The notes: generated by a model not told the origin, from the sequence alone. A DNA stretch of 62,639 nucleotides from Streptomyces sp. WAC 04229 (GCF_003947455.1 NZ_QHJH01000027.1:1-62639); one strand, 5' to 3'. Shown: positions 30,288 to 40,769, numbered from the stretch's first letter. A program made the numbers and translations.

Positions 30288-31957
30288 GCCGCCCCACCCT
30301 CGCGGCCCTCGCGCATCGGCACCCGCACGCCCCGCTCCCCGGCGACCGACTCGGCGATGTCGTACCCGGCGTCGACGTGCCGGATGACGCCCATGCCGGG
30401 GTCGTTGGTGAGGACGCGGCGGATCTTCTCCCCGGCGAGTGCGGTGCCGTCGGCGACCGTCACCTGGCCGGCGTGGATGGAGCGGCCCATGCCGACGCCG
30501 CCGCCGTGGTGGAGGGAGACCCAGGAGGCGCCGGAGGCCACGTTGACCATGGCGTTGAGCAGCGGCCAGTCGGCGATGGCGTCGGAGCCGTCGAGCATCG
30601 ACTCGGTCTCGCGGTACGGGGAGGCGACGGAGCCGCAGTCGAGGTGGTCGCGGCCGATGACGATCGGCGCGGCCAGCTCACCGCTCGCGACCATGTCGTT
30701 GAAGCGCTCACCGGCCTTGTCGCGCTCGCCGTAGCCGAGCCAGCAGATCCGGGCGGGCAGGCCCTGGAAGTGGACCCGCTCCCCCGCCATCTTGATCCAG
30801 CGGGCCAGGGACTCGTTCTCCGGGAAGAGGTCGAGGATCGCCTTGTCGGTCTTGGCGATGTCGGCGGGGTCGCCGGAGAGGGCGGCCCAGCGGAAGGGGC
30901 CCTTGCCCTCGCAGAAGAGGGGGCGGATGTAGGCGGGGACGAAGCCGGGGAAGGCGAAGGCCCGGTCGTATCCGGCGAGCTGGGCCTCGCCGCGGATGGA
31001 GTTGCCGTAGTCGAAGACCTCGGCGCCGGCGTCCTGGAAGCCGACCATGGCCTCGACGTGCCGGGCCATGGACTCGCGGGCGCGGGTGGTGAAGCCCGCC
31101 GGGTCCTTGAGGGCGGCGTCGGCCATGTCCTCGAAGGCGATGCCGGTGGGCAGGTAGGCCAGCGGGTCGTGGGCCGAGGTCTGGTCGGTGACGATGTCGA
31201 TGGGGGCGCCCATGGCGAGCAGTTGCGGGACCAGCTCGGCGGCGTTGCCGAGGACACCGATGGACAGCGGCTTGCGCTGGTCCCGGGCCTCGGTGGCCAG
31301 CTGGAGGGCGTGGTCGAGGGAGTCGGCCCTGACGTCGAGGTAGCGGTGCTCGATGCGGCGGTCGATGGCGCGCGGGTCGCAGTCGACGCAGATCACGACG
31401 CCGTCGTTCATGGTGACGGCGAGGGGCTGGGCGCCGCCCATGCCGCCGAGGCCGGCGGTGAGGGTGATGGTCCCGGCGAGGGTGCCGCCGAACTTCTTGG
31501 CCGCGACGGCGGCGAAGGTCTCGTAGGTGCCCTGGAGGATGCCCTGGGTGCCGATGTAGATCCAGGAGCCGGCCGTCATCTGCCCGTACATGGTCAGACC
31601 GAGGGCCTCCAGGCGGCGGAACTCCTCCCAGTTGGCCCAGTCGCCGACGAGGTTGGAGTTGGCGATGAGCACGCGCGGGGCCCACTCGTGGGTCTGCATG
31701 ACACCGACCGGGCGGCCGGACTGGACGAGCATCGTCTCGTCCTGCTTGAGCTTCTCCAGGGTGCGGACCATGGCGTCGAAGGAGCGCCAGTCGCGGGCCG
31801 CCTTGCCCGTGCCGCCGTAGACGACGAGCTTGTCGGGGTGCTCGGCGACCTCGGGGTCGAGATTGTTCTGCAGCATCCGCAGGGCGGCCTCCTGCTGCCA
31901 TCCCAGGGCACTCGGCGTGGTCCCGCGTGGTGCTCGGACGGGGCGGGGTCCGGACAT
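30284..31957 (-). CDS. hutU: Urocanate hydratase HutU
   Basis: HutU hydrates urocanate to imidazolonepropionate with tightly bound NAD. The length of 557 aa is typical. Conserved blocks include [30 protein letters not shown], the NAD-binding [15 protein letters not shown] and [18 protein letters not shown] near the C-terminal domain. The ATG at 31957 follows CCAGGAGG. It heads the operon hutU, M20, hutF, hutI. Histidase (hutH) is not in the window. Confidence 0.95.
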   Translation of the reverse strand: MSGPRPVRAPRGTTPSALGWQQEAALRMLQNNLDPEVAEHPDKLVVYGGTGKAARDWRSFDAMVRTLEKLKQDETMLVQSGRPVGVMQTHEWAPRVLIANSNLVGDWANWEEFRRLEALGLTMYGQMTAGSWIYIGTQGILQGTYETFAAVAAKKFGGTLAGTITLTAGLGGMGGAQPLAVTMNDGVVICVDCDPRAIDRRIEHRYLDVRADSLDHALQLATEARDQRKPLSIGVLGNAAELVPQLLAMGAPIDIVTDQTSAHDPLAYLPTGIAFEDMADAALKDPAGFTTRARESMARHVEAMVGFQDAGAEVFDYGNSIRGEAQLAGYDRAFAFPGFVPAYIRPLFCEGKGPFRWAALSGDPADIAKTDKAILDLFPENESLARWIKMAGERVHFQGLPARICWLGYGERDKAGERFNDMVASGELAAPIVIGRDHLDCGSVASPYRETESMLDGSDAIADWPLLNAMVNVASGASWVSLHHGGGVGMGRSIHAGQVTVADGTALAGEKIRRVLTNDPGMGVIRHVDAGYDIAESVAGERGVRVPMREGREGGAA

Positions 31958-32002
31958 GGTGTGCCTCCTGGTGGCTTGCTCCCGGCGGATTGTTACTACG
32001 GA

Positions 32003-32027
32003 TATTCACATACTCGCTTCGTGAATA
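32003..32027. promoter_or_regulatory. Inverted repeat TATTCAC...GTGAATA upstream of hutU
   Basis: Arms TATTCAC (32003-32009) and GTGAATA (32021-32027) are separated by 11 bases in the spacer between hutU and the divergent decarboxylase gene. The octamer CTATTCAC also occurs at 35212-35219, directly upstream of the RpiR regulator gene, so that protein is a candidate binder. Confidence 0.5.
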
Positions 32028-32116
32028 GAACTAGTCAATACGTTCGTGTCCCGCGCCGGGCGCGTGCGAGTGTTTGGCTGGATGCAAAGGCAGGCTGCGA
32101 CGACAGGGAGGATCGC

Positions 32117-33520
32117 GTGAGCGACGGCACGGGCATGAACGGTGACCTCGACGGCACGGGGACGGAGCGGGCCGCGCGGCGGGACGGGGCGGTGCGGGCC
32201 GCGGTGGAGCAGGGGCTGCTCGGGCCGGACGTTCCGCTCGTCGGGCTCCTCGACGTCGCCGGGATCCGGGAGTCGGCGGCGGCCCTGCGGGCGGCGTTCG
32301 ACGCGGTGACGGCGCCCGGTACGCCCGTGCTGCACGCCTTCGCGGTCAAGGCGACCCCGCTGGTCCCGGTGTTGCGGCTGCTGCACGAGGAGGGCATCGG
32401 CGTGGAGGTGGCCAGCCCCGGCGAGCTGGCGCTGGCCCGGGCCGCGGGGGTGCCGGCGGAGCGGACGGTGCTGGACTCGCCCGCGAAGACGCCGGAGGAG
32501 CTGCGGGAGGCGCTGGAGCTGGGGATCGCGGTCAACGCGGACAACCCCCAGGAGCTGGAGCGCCTCGACGCCCTGGTGAAGGCGCTGCCCGACACCGCCT
32601 CACCCCTCGGGATACGGGTGAATCCGCAGGTCGGCGGGGGCTCCATCGAGGCCCTCTCGACGGCGACCGCGACCTCGAAGTTCGGCGTGGCGCTGCGGGA
32701 CGAGGGGGCGCGGGAGTGGGTGGTGCAGGCGTACCTGGACCGGCCTTGGCTGACCCGGTTGCACACCCACACCGGGTCCCAGGGCATCCCGCTCACCCTG
32801 ATGGCCGAGGGCGTGGCGGCTTCGTACGCCCTCGCCGAGGAGATCAACGAGCGGGCCGGGCGGCAGCAGGTCGACACCCTGGACATCGGCGGCGGGCTGC
32901 CGGTGAACTTCGCGTCGGACGAGGAGTCGCCGACGTACGCCGAGTACGCGCGCGTGCTGCGCGAGGCGGTGCCGGGGCTGTTCGACGGCCGGTACGGGCT
33001 GGTCACCGAGTTCGGGCGGTCCCTGCTCGCCAAGCACGGCACGGTCGTGGCGCGCGTGGAGTACGCCAAGAGCGCGGGCGGGCGGCCGGTCGCGGTGACG
33101 CACGCGGGCGTGCAGGTCGCGACGCGGACGGTGTACGCGCCGGGGGCGTGGCCACTGCGGATCGCCGCGTACGACGGCAAGGGGCTGCCGAAGGAGGGGC
33201 CCGACGTGGTCCAGGACGTGGCGGGGCCGGCGTGCTTCGCGGGCGACCTGCTGGCCGTGGGGCGGGCGATGCCGTTGCTGGCGCAGGGGGACTACGCGGC
33301 GGCACTGGACACGGGGGCGTACTACTTCGCGCATCACTACGCGTACAACTCGCTGGCGCGGCCCGGAGTGTACGGGTTCGTCTCCGACGGGGGCGGGGGT
33401 GTCTCCTTCGCCACCGTGCGGGAGGAGCAGCGCGTCGAGGAGATCGTGGCCGAGGCGGGTGGGGGTCACGCCGACGCGCTGACCGTCGCCGTTCGCCGTG
33501 GGGGTGCCGGCCGTTCGTAG
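32117..33520 (+). CDS. PLP-dependent fold-III decarboxylase (LysA/Orn-DAP-Arg type)
   Basis: This 467-aa enzyme has an alanine-racemase-like barrel followed by a beta domain. The PLP lysine is Lys78 in HAFAVKATPL. The phosphate-binding and glycine-rich motifs are HTHTGSQGIPLTLM and LDIGGGLPVNF. The C-terminal substrate block is DVAGPACFAGDLLAVG with the Cys typical of the family, then DTGAYYFAHHYAYNS. GTG 32117 follows GGGAGG. It diverges from hutU and is not next to lysine genes, so it is probably not the housekeeping LysA. Its substrate amino acid is unknown. Confidence 0.87.
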   Translation: MSDGTGMNGDLDGTGTERAARRDGAVRAAVEQGLLGPDVPLVGLLDVAGIRESAAALRAAFDAVTAPGTPVLHAFAVKATPLVPVLRLLHEEGIGVEVASPGELALARAAGVPAERTVLDSPAKTPEELREALELGIAVNADNPQELERLDALVKALPDTASPLGIRVNPQVGGGSIEALSTATATSKFGVALRDEGAREWVVQAYLDRPWLTRLHTHTGSQGIPLTLMAEGVAASYALAEEINERAGRQQVDTLDIGGGLPVNFASDEESPTYAEYARVLREAVPGLFDGRYGLVTEFGRSLLAKHGTVVARVEYAKSAGGRPVAVTHAGVQVATRTVYAPGAWPLRIAAYDGKGLPKEGPDVVQDVAGPACFAGDLLAVGRAMPLLAQGDYAAALDTGAYYFAHHYAYNSLARPGVYGFVSDGGGGVSFATVREEQRVEEIVAEAGGGHADALTVAVRRGGAGRS

Positions 33521-33560
33521 GCCGGGTACTCGTCGCGGCCGGGTATTCGTCGCGGCCGGG
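33521..33560. repeat. Tandem 17-bp repeat after the decarboxylase gene
   Basis: The unit GCCGGGTA(C/T)TCGTCGCG occurs at 33521-33537 and 33538-33554, with a partial third copy from 33555. It differs by a single base and begins immediately after the stop codon. Confidence 0.8.
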
Positions 33561-33616
33561 CGCGCCCACGCGGCGGAGCCGCGTGAGGTCACCGCCCCGC
33601 GCCCCTGACGAGACCG

Positions 33617-34204
33617 TCAGACCGGTGCCGGGGCCTTGCGCCGCGCGCCGCCCGGGGCCGCGTCGCCCGCCGCGATGCCCGTGCTGCGGTAGGCCTTGAC
33701 CGTCTTGCCCGCCGGGCGGCCGGTGCTGTCGGCGAGCCAGTCCACGCGGACCCACAGCAGGGCGTCGCCGGACTGTTCGCGGCGGCCGATCCAGGCGGAC
33801 TTGAGCCACAGGCCCGCGCCGCAGCCGGCCATCAGCAGTCCGCCCGCGGCGGGCGCGGCGAAGGCGCTGCCCAGGGCGGCGAGGAAGGCGAGTAGCAGCC
33901 ACCAGCGGTGGCCCCGGCGCCAGTTGCGCAGGGTCACCGCGCGGTCCTGGAGTACGTCGTGCCTGCCCGCGCGGGCGGCCGATACGGCCAGGGCCGTGTA
34001 GCGCCCGCGCCGCGTCCACGCCACGACGGCCGCCGCGACGATGAACAGCGCGGCACCGGCCAGTACGCCGATCCGGCGCCCGGTCAGCCCCGGCACCAGC
34101 GCGCCGGCGCCCGCCGCGAGAAGGCCCAGCCACCACAGCGGTGCGGCTCCCGCCCGTACGACCACGGCGACCCGAGCCAGCCCCACCTGTCCTCCGCGCG
34201 CCAC
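33617..34204 (-). CDS. Membrane protein of unknown function
   Basis: This 195-aa protein has about four hydrophobic segments (LWWLGLLAAGAGALVPGLTG, IGVLAGAALFIVAAAVVAW, WWLLLAFLAALGSAFAAPAAGGLLMAG), probably two hairpins. A basic central loop (RRGRYTALAVSAARAGRHDVLQ) separates them. The C-terminal part has WVRVDWLADSTGRPAGKTVKAYRS. I chose GTG 34204 because GGGAGG lies 8 bases upstream. I recognise no family. It is the only minus-strand gene between the decarboxylase and the RpiR regulator, 110 bases downstream of the latter. Confidence 0.7.
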   Translation of the reverse strand: MARGGQVGLARVAVVVRAGAAPLWWLGLLAAGAGALVPGLTGRRIGVLAGAALFIVAAAVVAWTRRGRYTALAVSAARAGRHDVLQDRAVTLRNWRRGHRWWLLLAFLAALGSAFAAPAAGGLLMAGCGAGLWLKSAWIGRREQSGDALLWVRVDWLADSTGRPAGKTVKAYRSTGIAAGDAAPGGARRKAPAPV

Positions 34205-34314
34205 GTCCTGCCTCCCGTCCCGTTTCTGCCCGTGCGATACGCCTGAAGGGCGTGTCAGGCGCCGCACTGTAACGGGGCAAGCTGAGACGAGTCTGAGAAC
34301 GCGTCCGCCGTGGA

Positions 34315-35193
34315 TCACTCCACGAACAGCCCCCGCGCCGCGGCCTTGGTGTCGAACTCCTCCAGCCGCGCCTGCGCGTCGGGCAGGTCGTCGCACATCG
34401 CCTCGAGCAGCACCCGGCCCAGGAGCATCGGCGCGCAGGCCGTGTCGAAGGCGAGGCCCGTGCCGACGGCGGCGGGCAGCAGCAGGTCGGACACCTTGGC
34501 GACCGGCGCGAAGGCGGAGTCGGCGACCGTCACCACCATGAGCCCGGCCTCCTTGGCGTGGGTGAGCGCGTCGACGACCTCGCGCGGATGCCGGGGCAGG
34601 GCGAAGCAGAGCAGGGCGGTCGCGCCGGCCCGGACGGCGGCGTCGACGCGGTCGTGGAGCATCGTGCCGCCCTCGTTGAGCAGCCGGACGTCCGGGTGGA
34701 CCTTCGCGGCGAAGTAGGCGAAGCCGTGCGCCTGGGCCGCGGCGGCCCGCAGTCCGAGCACCGGCAGCGGCCGGCTCCCGGCGAGCATGCGGCCCGCCTC
34801 CGCCACCGGCCCGGGGTCGGCCAGCACCTCCGCCAGGTGCCGCAGGTTCTCGATCTCGGCGGCGACCGCCTGCTGGTACTCGTTGCGGGAGGCGGCTCCG
34901 GTGTCCGGTTCCGCCGGGGCGACCTCGCGCAGGTGGCGGCGGAGTGCCGGGTAGCCGTCGAAGCCGAGCGCGACGGCGAAGCGGGTCACCGACGGCTGGC
35001 TGACCCCGGCCAGTTCGGCCAGCTCGACGCTCGACAGGAAGGGCACCTCGGGCGCCCGGCGCACCATGCTGTGGGCGATGCGCCGCTGGGTCGGCGTCAG
35101 CCGGTGTCCCTCGAAGAGCGCCTGGAGCCGTGCGGCCGGGCTGTCCGCCCCGCCCGTCCCCCCACTCGCGCCGGCCCCGCTGGTCCCGCTCAT
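34315..35193 (-). CDS. MurR/RpiR family transcriptional regulator
   Basis: This is a 292-aa regulator. The N-terminal helix-turn-helix (about 22-100) has LTPTQRRIAHSMVRR and SSVELAELAGVSQPSVTRFAVALGFDGYPALRRHL. The C-terminal SIS sugar-phosphate-binding domain (about 130-275) has VLGLRAAAAQAHGFAYFAAKV and ALLCFALPRHPREVVDAL. ATG 35193 follows GGGGAG. Its own upstream region contains CTATTCAC, shared with the hutU promoter region, suggesting autoregulation and control of the hut operon. The effector is unknown. Confidence 0.9.
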   Translation of the reverse strand: MSGTSGAGASGGTGGADSPAARLQALFEGHRLTPTQRRIAHSMVRRAPEVPFLSSVELAELAGVSQPSVTRFAVALGFDGYPALRRHLREVAPAEPDTGAASRNEYQQAVAAEIENLRHLAEVLADPGPVAEAGRMLAGSRPLPVLGLRAAAAQAHGFAYFAAKVHPDVRLLNEGGTMLHDRVDAAVRAGATALLCFALPRHPREVVDALTHAKEAGLMVVTVADSAFAPVAKVSDLLLPAAVGTGLAFDTACAPMLLGRVLLEAMCDDLPDAQARLEEFDTKAAARGLFVE

Positions 35194-35211
35194 GGCCTGC
35201 TCCCCCTAGGT

Positions 35212-35219
35212 CTATTCAC
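35212..35219 (+). promoter_or_regulatory. CTATTCAC half-site upstream of the RpiR gene
   Basis: The octamer matches one arm of the inverted repeat upstream of hutU. It lies 19 bases from the RpiR start codon, in a short A/T-richer patch that runs to about 35250. Confidence 0.4.
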
Positions 35220-35306
35220 GTCGCCCGGTCACTGCATACCGTTATACATCCAGGCGCCGGAGGGCACGATGCCGAGCGCGACGGGACAGAGGGAACGGGA
35301 CGACGG

Positions 35307-35765
35307 ATGACCGAGTTGTGGAACGCCGGCACCCCCAAGCTGGTGGAGCTGCCCTCGGGCCGCAGGCTCAGGGGCCGCGGCCTGAGGTACGACCTGCCGG
35401 AGGGGCAGAAGCCGACGTTCACCGTGCACCTGACGGATCACGAGCCGCCCAGCCCGCCGTGGGAGTCGGTCTGGGTGCCCTGGCGGGACTTCTGGCTCCC
35501 CGCCGACCCGATGGACGCCATGCGCAAGCTCCGCGACGCCTACGAGCGCGCGCCGGGCGAACGCGTGGAGGTCTGCTGCGGGGGCGGCGTCGGCCGGACC
35601 GGTACCGCGCTGTCCGCGATGTGCGTCTTCGAGGGCATGGACCCCAAGGAGGCGGTCACGTGGGTGCGGCGCAACTACCACTCCCGTGCCGTCGAGGTGC
35701 CCTGGCAGCGGCGCTTCGTCCGCCAGGTCCACGCCGCGAGCACCGGCGGAAGCGGGCGGGCGTGA
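35307..35765 (+). CDS. Small protein-tyrosine-phosphatase family protein
   Basis: This 152-aa protein carries the PTP signature Cx5R at residues 91-97 (CGGGVGR) followed by TG, the P-loop of Cys-dependent phosphatases. Asp residues in WRDFWLPAD (61 and 67) are general-acid candidates. The N-terminal half is a beta-rich segment with WVPWRDFWLP, and the C-terminus ends in a short basic helix. There is no signal peptide. ATG 35307 follows a GGGAACGGGACGACGG leader. It is followed 97 bases on by a small membrane protein gene. It may be a tyrosine or dual-specificity phosphatase, or act on inositol phosphates; the substrate is unknown. Confidence 0.8.
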   Translation: MTELWNAGTPKLVELPSGRRLRGRGLRYDLPEGQKPTFTVHLTDHEPPSPPWESVWVPWRDFWLPADPMDAMRKLRDAYERAPGERVEVCCGGGVGRTGTALSAMCVFEGMDPKEAVTWVRRNYHSRAVEVPWQRRFVRQVHAASTGGSGRA

Positions 35766-35862
35766 CCTCGTCCGTCCTCGCGGACCCCTGCGGGACATCC
35801 CCCACCGGATACGGGGGCTGTCCCCAGTGCCACCGCCTCCCCGGCCGCCTACCTTGAGTGAC

Positions 35863-36294
35863 ATGACGGGAATGGACGCGCGGGACGCCGACCTCAAGAA
35901 GGAACTTGACGCCACCCTGCAGACCCGCAGGGAGCTGGGCGAGGAGTACGAGTCCGCGCTGGTCGACTCGTTCCTGGAGAAGGTCGACCAGCGCATCGAC
36001 GGCGCGGTGGAACGCAGGGTGCGCCGGCAGTTCGCCGAACAGCAGATGAGCACGGCCCGGGAGAGCCGGTCGCCGAGGCCCACGGACTCCTTCGGTGAGC
36101 GCTTCGGCTTCGGCATCGTCTCGCTGGTGCTCGCCGTCCCGCTGTCCGCGATCGGCGGCGGAGTCGCCGACCTCCCCGGTCTGCTGGTCGCCTGGGCGGG
36201 GATCGTCGGGGTGAACGTCGTGCAGGCCGCGCGCACCAACCCGGGCCTGTTCGGACGCCGCCGCACCCCTCGGGACGACGCCTGGGAGGACTGA
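35863..36294 (+). CDS. Small coiled-coil membrane protein of unknown function
   Basis: This 143-aa protein begins with a charged, probably coiled-coil region (about 1-65, DLKKELDATLQTRRELGEEYESALVDSFLEKVDQRID). Two hydrophobic segments follow (about 83-103 and 105-123) and then a basic tail. The architecture fits a cytoplasmic coiled coil anchored by a helical hairpin. No enzyme motif is visible. It sits downstream of the phosphatase gene and is followed by a strong terminator. Confidence 0.75.
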   Translation: MTGMDARDADLKKELDATLQTRRELGEEYESALVDSFLEKVDQRIDGAVERRVRRQFAEQQMSTARESRSPRPTDSFGERFGFGIVSLVLAVPLSAIGGGVADLPGLLVAWAGIVGVNVVQAARTNPGLFGRRRTPRDDAWED

Positions 36295-36316
36295 CGTAAG
36301 GGCCGTCGGAAGACTG

Positions 36317-36372
36317 CGCGGGGACCGCCGGCACCCCCATCACTGGGGGGCGGGACGACGGCGGTCCCCGCG
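36317..36372 (+). terminator. Terminator after the small membrane protein gene
   Basis: A perfect 14-bp stem (36317-36330 and 36359-36372) encloses a 28-base loop, which itself contains a C5/G6 pairing. Confidence 0.75.
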
Positions 36373-36652
36373 GGGGACGCGCGGTGCCGGGCCTCACGGC
36401 CGGGGCGGCGCGTCCGTGGCGTCCTTGGAGGTCCGGGAGCCGCTCCGGAAGGTCCGTGACGCCGTTCGGCGCCGGCCGGACCGGGGAGCCGCTCCCAGTC
36501 CTGCCGACACCGCATACTCTGCCCGTCGCGTGTTAAGCGACTGCTGCGCGCACGTGACGTGCGCGTACCGCTTCCGCGAAGTCCACGAAGATCGCGGAGC
36601 GGGCCAAGTCGGCGGTGCCCTCCGGGGATTCACCCGGCGGACACCGCCGGTT
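36373..36652. other. Gene-free region beyond the CBS gene
   Basis: This stretch has no supported gene. A perfect 9-bp dyad, CGCGCACGT-G-ACGTGCGCG, lies at 36547-36565. It contains overlapping CACGTG-like cores and might be a protein-binding site or a terminator for the cystathionine beta-synthase transcript, which ends about 90 bases away. Confidence 0.5.
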
Positions 36653-38038
<1,386 letters not shown>

Positions 38039-38216
38039 CGTGGTCTCCGGATGCCGCAAAGGATGGGTCTTTTATCGGGTCCGGCCAGCCTATGGCCTGC
38101 CCGGCCCGTGCACCCGCCCGTGCCACGTGACGGTCGTTCACTCCCCGTTGAGATTGGGCGACCGTCCGTACGGGGCAAGGAGTGGGTGTACGGCTTGACG
38201 GAGGTGGCGGCGACGT

Positions 38217-39242
38217 ATGACGAGCATGTCCAGAGCGAGGGTGGCGCGGCGGATCGCGACGGGAGCGGCCTACGGAGGCGGCGGCATCGGGCTGGCCGGT
38301 GCGGCCGCGGTCGGTCTGCTGCTGGCGGAGGTGCAGCTGGCCAGGCGCCGGGTGGGCATCGGCACGCCCGACCGGGTACCGAACGCGCAGGGGCTGTACG
38401 GGGACGGCCTGCCGACGGCCGGTGCGCCGCCGCTGCGCCTGATGATGCTGGGCGATTCCACGGCCGCCGGGCAGGGCGTGCACCGGGCCGGCCAGACACC
38501 GGGCGCGCTGCTGGCCTCGGGGCTGGCGGCGGTGGCCGAGCGGCCGGTGGACCTGGGTTCGGTCGCGGCGCCCGGGGCGTGTTCTGACGACCTGGACCGG
38601 CAGGTGGCGCTGGTGCTCGCGGATCACGGCCGGGTGCCCGACATCTGCGTGATCATGATCGGCGCCAATGACGTCACCCACCGGATGCCGGCGACCCAGT
38701 CGGTCCGGCACCTGTCGGCGGCGGTACGGCGGCTGCGCACGGCCGGCGCGGAGGTGGTGGTCGGCACCTGCCCGGATCTGGGCACGATCGAGCGGGTGCG
38801 GCAGCCGCTGCGCTGGGTGGCCCGGCGCACCTCGCGGCAGCTGGCTGCGGCGCAGACCATCGGCGTCGTGGAGCAGGGCGGGCGCACGGTGTCGCTGGGC
38901 GACCTGCTGGGCCCGGAGTTCGCGGAGAACCCGCGGGAGCTGTTCGGCCCCGACAACTACCACCCCTCCGCCGAGGGGTACGCCACGGCCGCGATGGCCG
39001 TCCTGCCGTCGGTGTGCGCCGCGCTCGGCCTGTGGCCGGCCGAGGAGGAGCATCCCGACGCCCTGCGCCGCGAGGGCTTCCTGCCGGTGGCCCGGGCGGC
39101 GGCGGAAGCGGCGTCCGAGGCCGGCACGGAGGTCGCGGCGGCGATGCCGACGGGGCCCCGGGGACCGTGGGCACTGCTCAAGCGCCGCCGGCGCCGCAGG
39201 GTGTCGGAGACGGAGCCGGCACCGTCGGCACAGCCGAGGTAG
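38217..39242 (+). CDS. SGNH/GDSL hydrolase, probably membrane-anchored
   Basis: This is a 341-aa putative esterase. A hydrophobic segment at about 18-40 acts as a signal-anchor. The four SGNH blocks are present: nucleophile Ser81 in MLGDSTAAGQG, the Gly in PGACSDDL, Asn in MIGANDVTHRM, and the Asp-His pair in DNYHPSAEGYA. The C-terminal tail is basic and Pro-rich (LKRRRRRRVSETE). The substrate may be a lipid or acetylated polysaccharide; it is not identifiable. It is followed by a 240-base spacer with a repeat-like hairpin. Confidence 0.88.
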   Translation: MTSMSRARVARRIATGAAYGGGGIGLAGAAAVGLLLAEVQLARRRVGIGTPDRVPNAQGLYGDGLPTAGAPPLRLMMLGDSTAAGQGVHRAGQTPGALLASGLAAVAERPVDLGSVAAPGACSDDLDRQVALVLADHGRVPDICVIMIGANDVTHRMPATQSVRHLSAAVRRLRTAGAEVVVGTCPDLGTIERVRQPLRWVARRTSRQLAAAQTIGVVEQGGRTVSLGDLLGPEFAENPRELFGPDNYHPSAEGYATAAMAVLPSVCAALGLWPAEEEHPDALRREGFLPVARAAAEAASEAGTEVAAAMPTGPRGPWALLKRRRRRRVSETEPAPSAQPR

Positions 39243-39290
39243 GGCCGGGGGGACGCTCACCGGCACTCGCGGGGTGCCGCTGCGCCCACC

Positions 39291-39330
39291 CTCCCCCACT
39301 CTCGGCTTCGCTCGAGCGGGGGGACCCCCA
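39291..39330. repeat. Intergenic GC-rich hairpin repeat of Streptomyces type
   Basis: CTCCCCCACTCTCGGCTTCG is followed by CTCGAGCGGGGGGACC and folds through CCCCC/GGGGG and CTCG/CGAG pairing. From memory, this sequence recurs in many Streptomyces intergenic regions, often after 3' ends. It may act as a terminator for the SGNH hydrolase gene. Confidence 0.65.
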
Positions 39331-39484
39331 TCGCCCCGGCGGCACGACTGCCCGCAGCGGCGGCCAGGCAAAAGCAAGCGCTTAGAAAGTTGCGGTCCAT
39401 GTCACACCCCCACACCCGTGACCCAGGCCATACGTCCGGGTAACTTCCCCAGCAGCCGCCCACCGCCTCTCCACTGGAGCCGTG

Positions 39485-40705
39485 ATGCCCGAAGCCGTGA
39501 TCGTTTCTGCCGCCCGCTCCCCCATCGGCCGCGCTTTCAAGGGCTCCCTGAAGGATCTGCGCCCCGACGACCTGGCCGCCACGATCATCCAGGCCGCGCT
39601 CGCCAAGGTTCCGGAACTGGACCCCCGGGACATCGACGACCTGATGCTCGGCTGCGGCCTGCCCGGCGGCGAGCAGGGCAACAACCTCGGCCGGATCGTC
39701 GCCGTCGAGATGGGCATGGACCACCTGCCGGGCTGCACCGTCACCCGGTACTGCTCCTCGTCCCTGCAGACCTCCCGCATGGCCCTGCACGCCATCAAGG
39801 CCGGCGAGGGCGACGTCTTCATCTCGGCCGGCGTCGAGATGGTCTCCCGGTTCGCCAAGGGCAACTCCGACAGCCTGCCGGACACGCGCAATCCGCTCTT
39901 CGCCGAGGCGGAGGCCCGTACCGCCGCCGTCGCCGAGCAGGAGGGCACCACCTGGCACGACCCGCGCGAGGACGGCCTGATCCCCGACCCGTACATCGCG
40001 ATGGGCCAGACCGCCGAGAACCTCGCCCGCTCCAAGGGCGTCACCCGGCAGGACATGGACGAGTTCGGCGTCCGCTCCCAGAACCTCGCCGAGGAAGCCA
40101 TCAAGAACGGCTTCTGGGAGCGCGAGATCACCCCGGTGACCCTCCCCGACGGCACCGTCGTCGCCAAGGACGACGGCCCCCGCGCCGGCGTCACCCTGGA
40201 GGGCGTCCAGGGCCTGAAGCCGGTGTTCCGCCCCGACGGGCTGGTCACCGCCGGCAACTGCTGCCCGCTCAACGACGGCGCCGCCGCCCTCGTGATCATG
40301 AGCGACACCAAGGCTCGTGAGCTGGGTCTGACCCCGCTCGCCCGCATCGTCTCCACCGGCGTCTCCGGCCTCTCCCCCGAGATCATGGGCCTGGGCCCGG
40401 TCGAGGCCAGCAAGCAGGCCCTGTCCCGCGCCGGGCTGAGCATCGGCGACATCGACCTGGTCGAGATCAACGAGGCGTTCGCCGCGCAGGTCATCCCCTC
40501 CTACCGCGACCTCGGCATCCCGCTGGAGAAGCTGAACGTCAACGGCGGTGCCATCGCCGTCGGCCACCCCTTCGGCATGACCGGCGCCCGCATCACCGGC
40601 ACGCTCATCAACTCCCTCCAGTGGCACGACAAGCAGTTCGGCCTGGAGACGATGTGCGTCGGCGGCGGCCAGGGCATGGCGATGGTCATCGAGCGCCTGA
40701 GCTGA
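39485..40705 (+). CDS. Acetyl-CoA acetyltransferase (thiolase)
   Basis: The enzyme condenses or cleaves acetyl-CoA units. It has 406 aa from ATG 39485; a GTG one codon earlier is in frame, and GGAG lies 5 bases upstream. The acyl-accepting Cys90 is in [34 protein letters not shown] (catalytic His) and [10 protein letters not shown] (second Cys) complete the active site. It is monocistronic, with a terminator after it. Confidence 0.94.
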   Translation: MPEAVIVSAARSPIGRAFKGSLKDLRPDDLAATIIQAALAKVPELDPRDIDDLMLGCGLPGGEQGNNLGRIVAVEMGMDHLPGCTVTRYCSSSLQTSRMALHAIKAGEGDVFISAGVEMVSRFAKGNSDSLPDTRNPLFAEAEARTAAVAEQEGTTWHDPREDGLIPDPYIAMGQTAENLARSKGVTRQDMDEFGVRSQNLAEEAIKNGFWEREITPVTLPDGTVVAKDDGPRAGVTLEGVQGLKPVFRPDGLVTAGNCCPLNDGAAALVIMSDTKARELGLTPLARIVSTGVSGLSPEIMGLGPVEASKQALSRAGLSIGDIDLVEINEAFAAQVIPSYRDLGIPLEKLNVNGGAIAVGHPFGMTGARITGTLINSLQWHDKQFGLETMCVGGGQGMAMVIERLS

Positions 40706-40769
40706 CGGCCGTACCGGGCGGATGACTGAAGGACTGTCAGTAGCGCCCGGGGGACCCTGCGTGACGCCA

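Noticed and set aside
30155..32116. N-terminal extension of the decarboxylase frame across hutU
   Set aside because: It is antisense to hutU, which has strong family motifs. The real start is GTG 32117 with a GGGAGG site.
36394..36633. 79-codon minus-strand frame beyond the CBS gene
   Set aside because: There is no ribosome site, no recognisable domain and an Arg/Pro/Ser-rich composition typical of non-coding high-G+C DNA.
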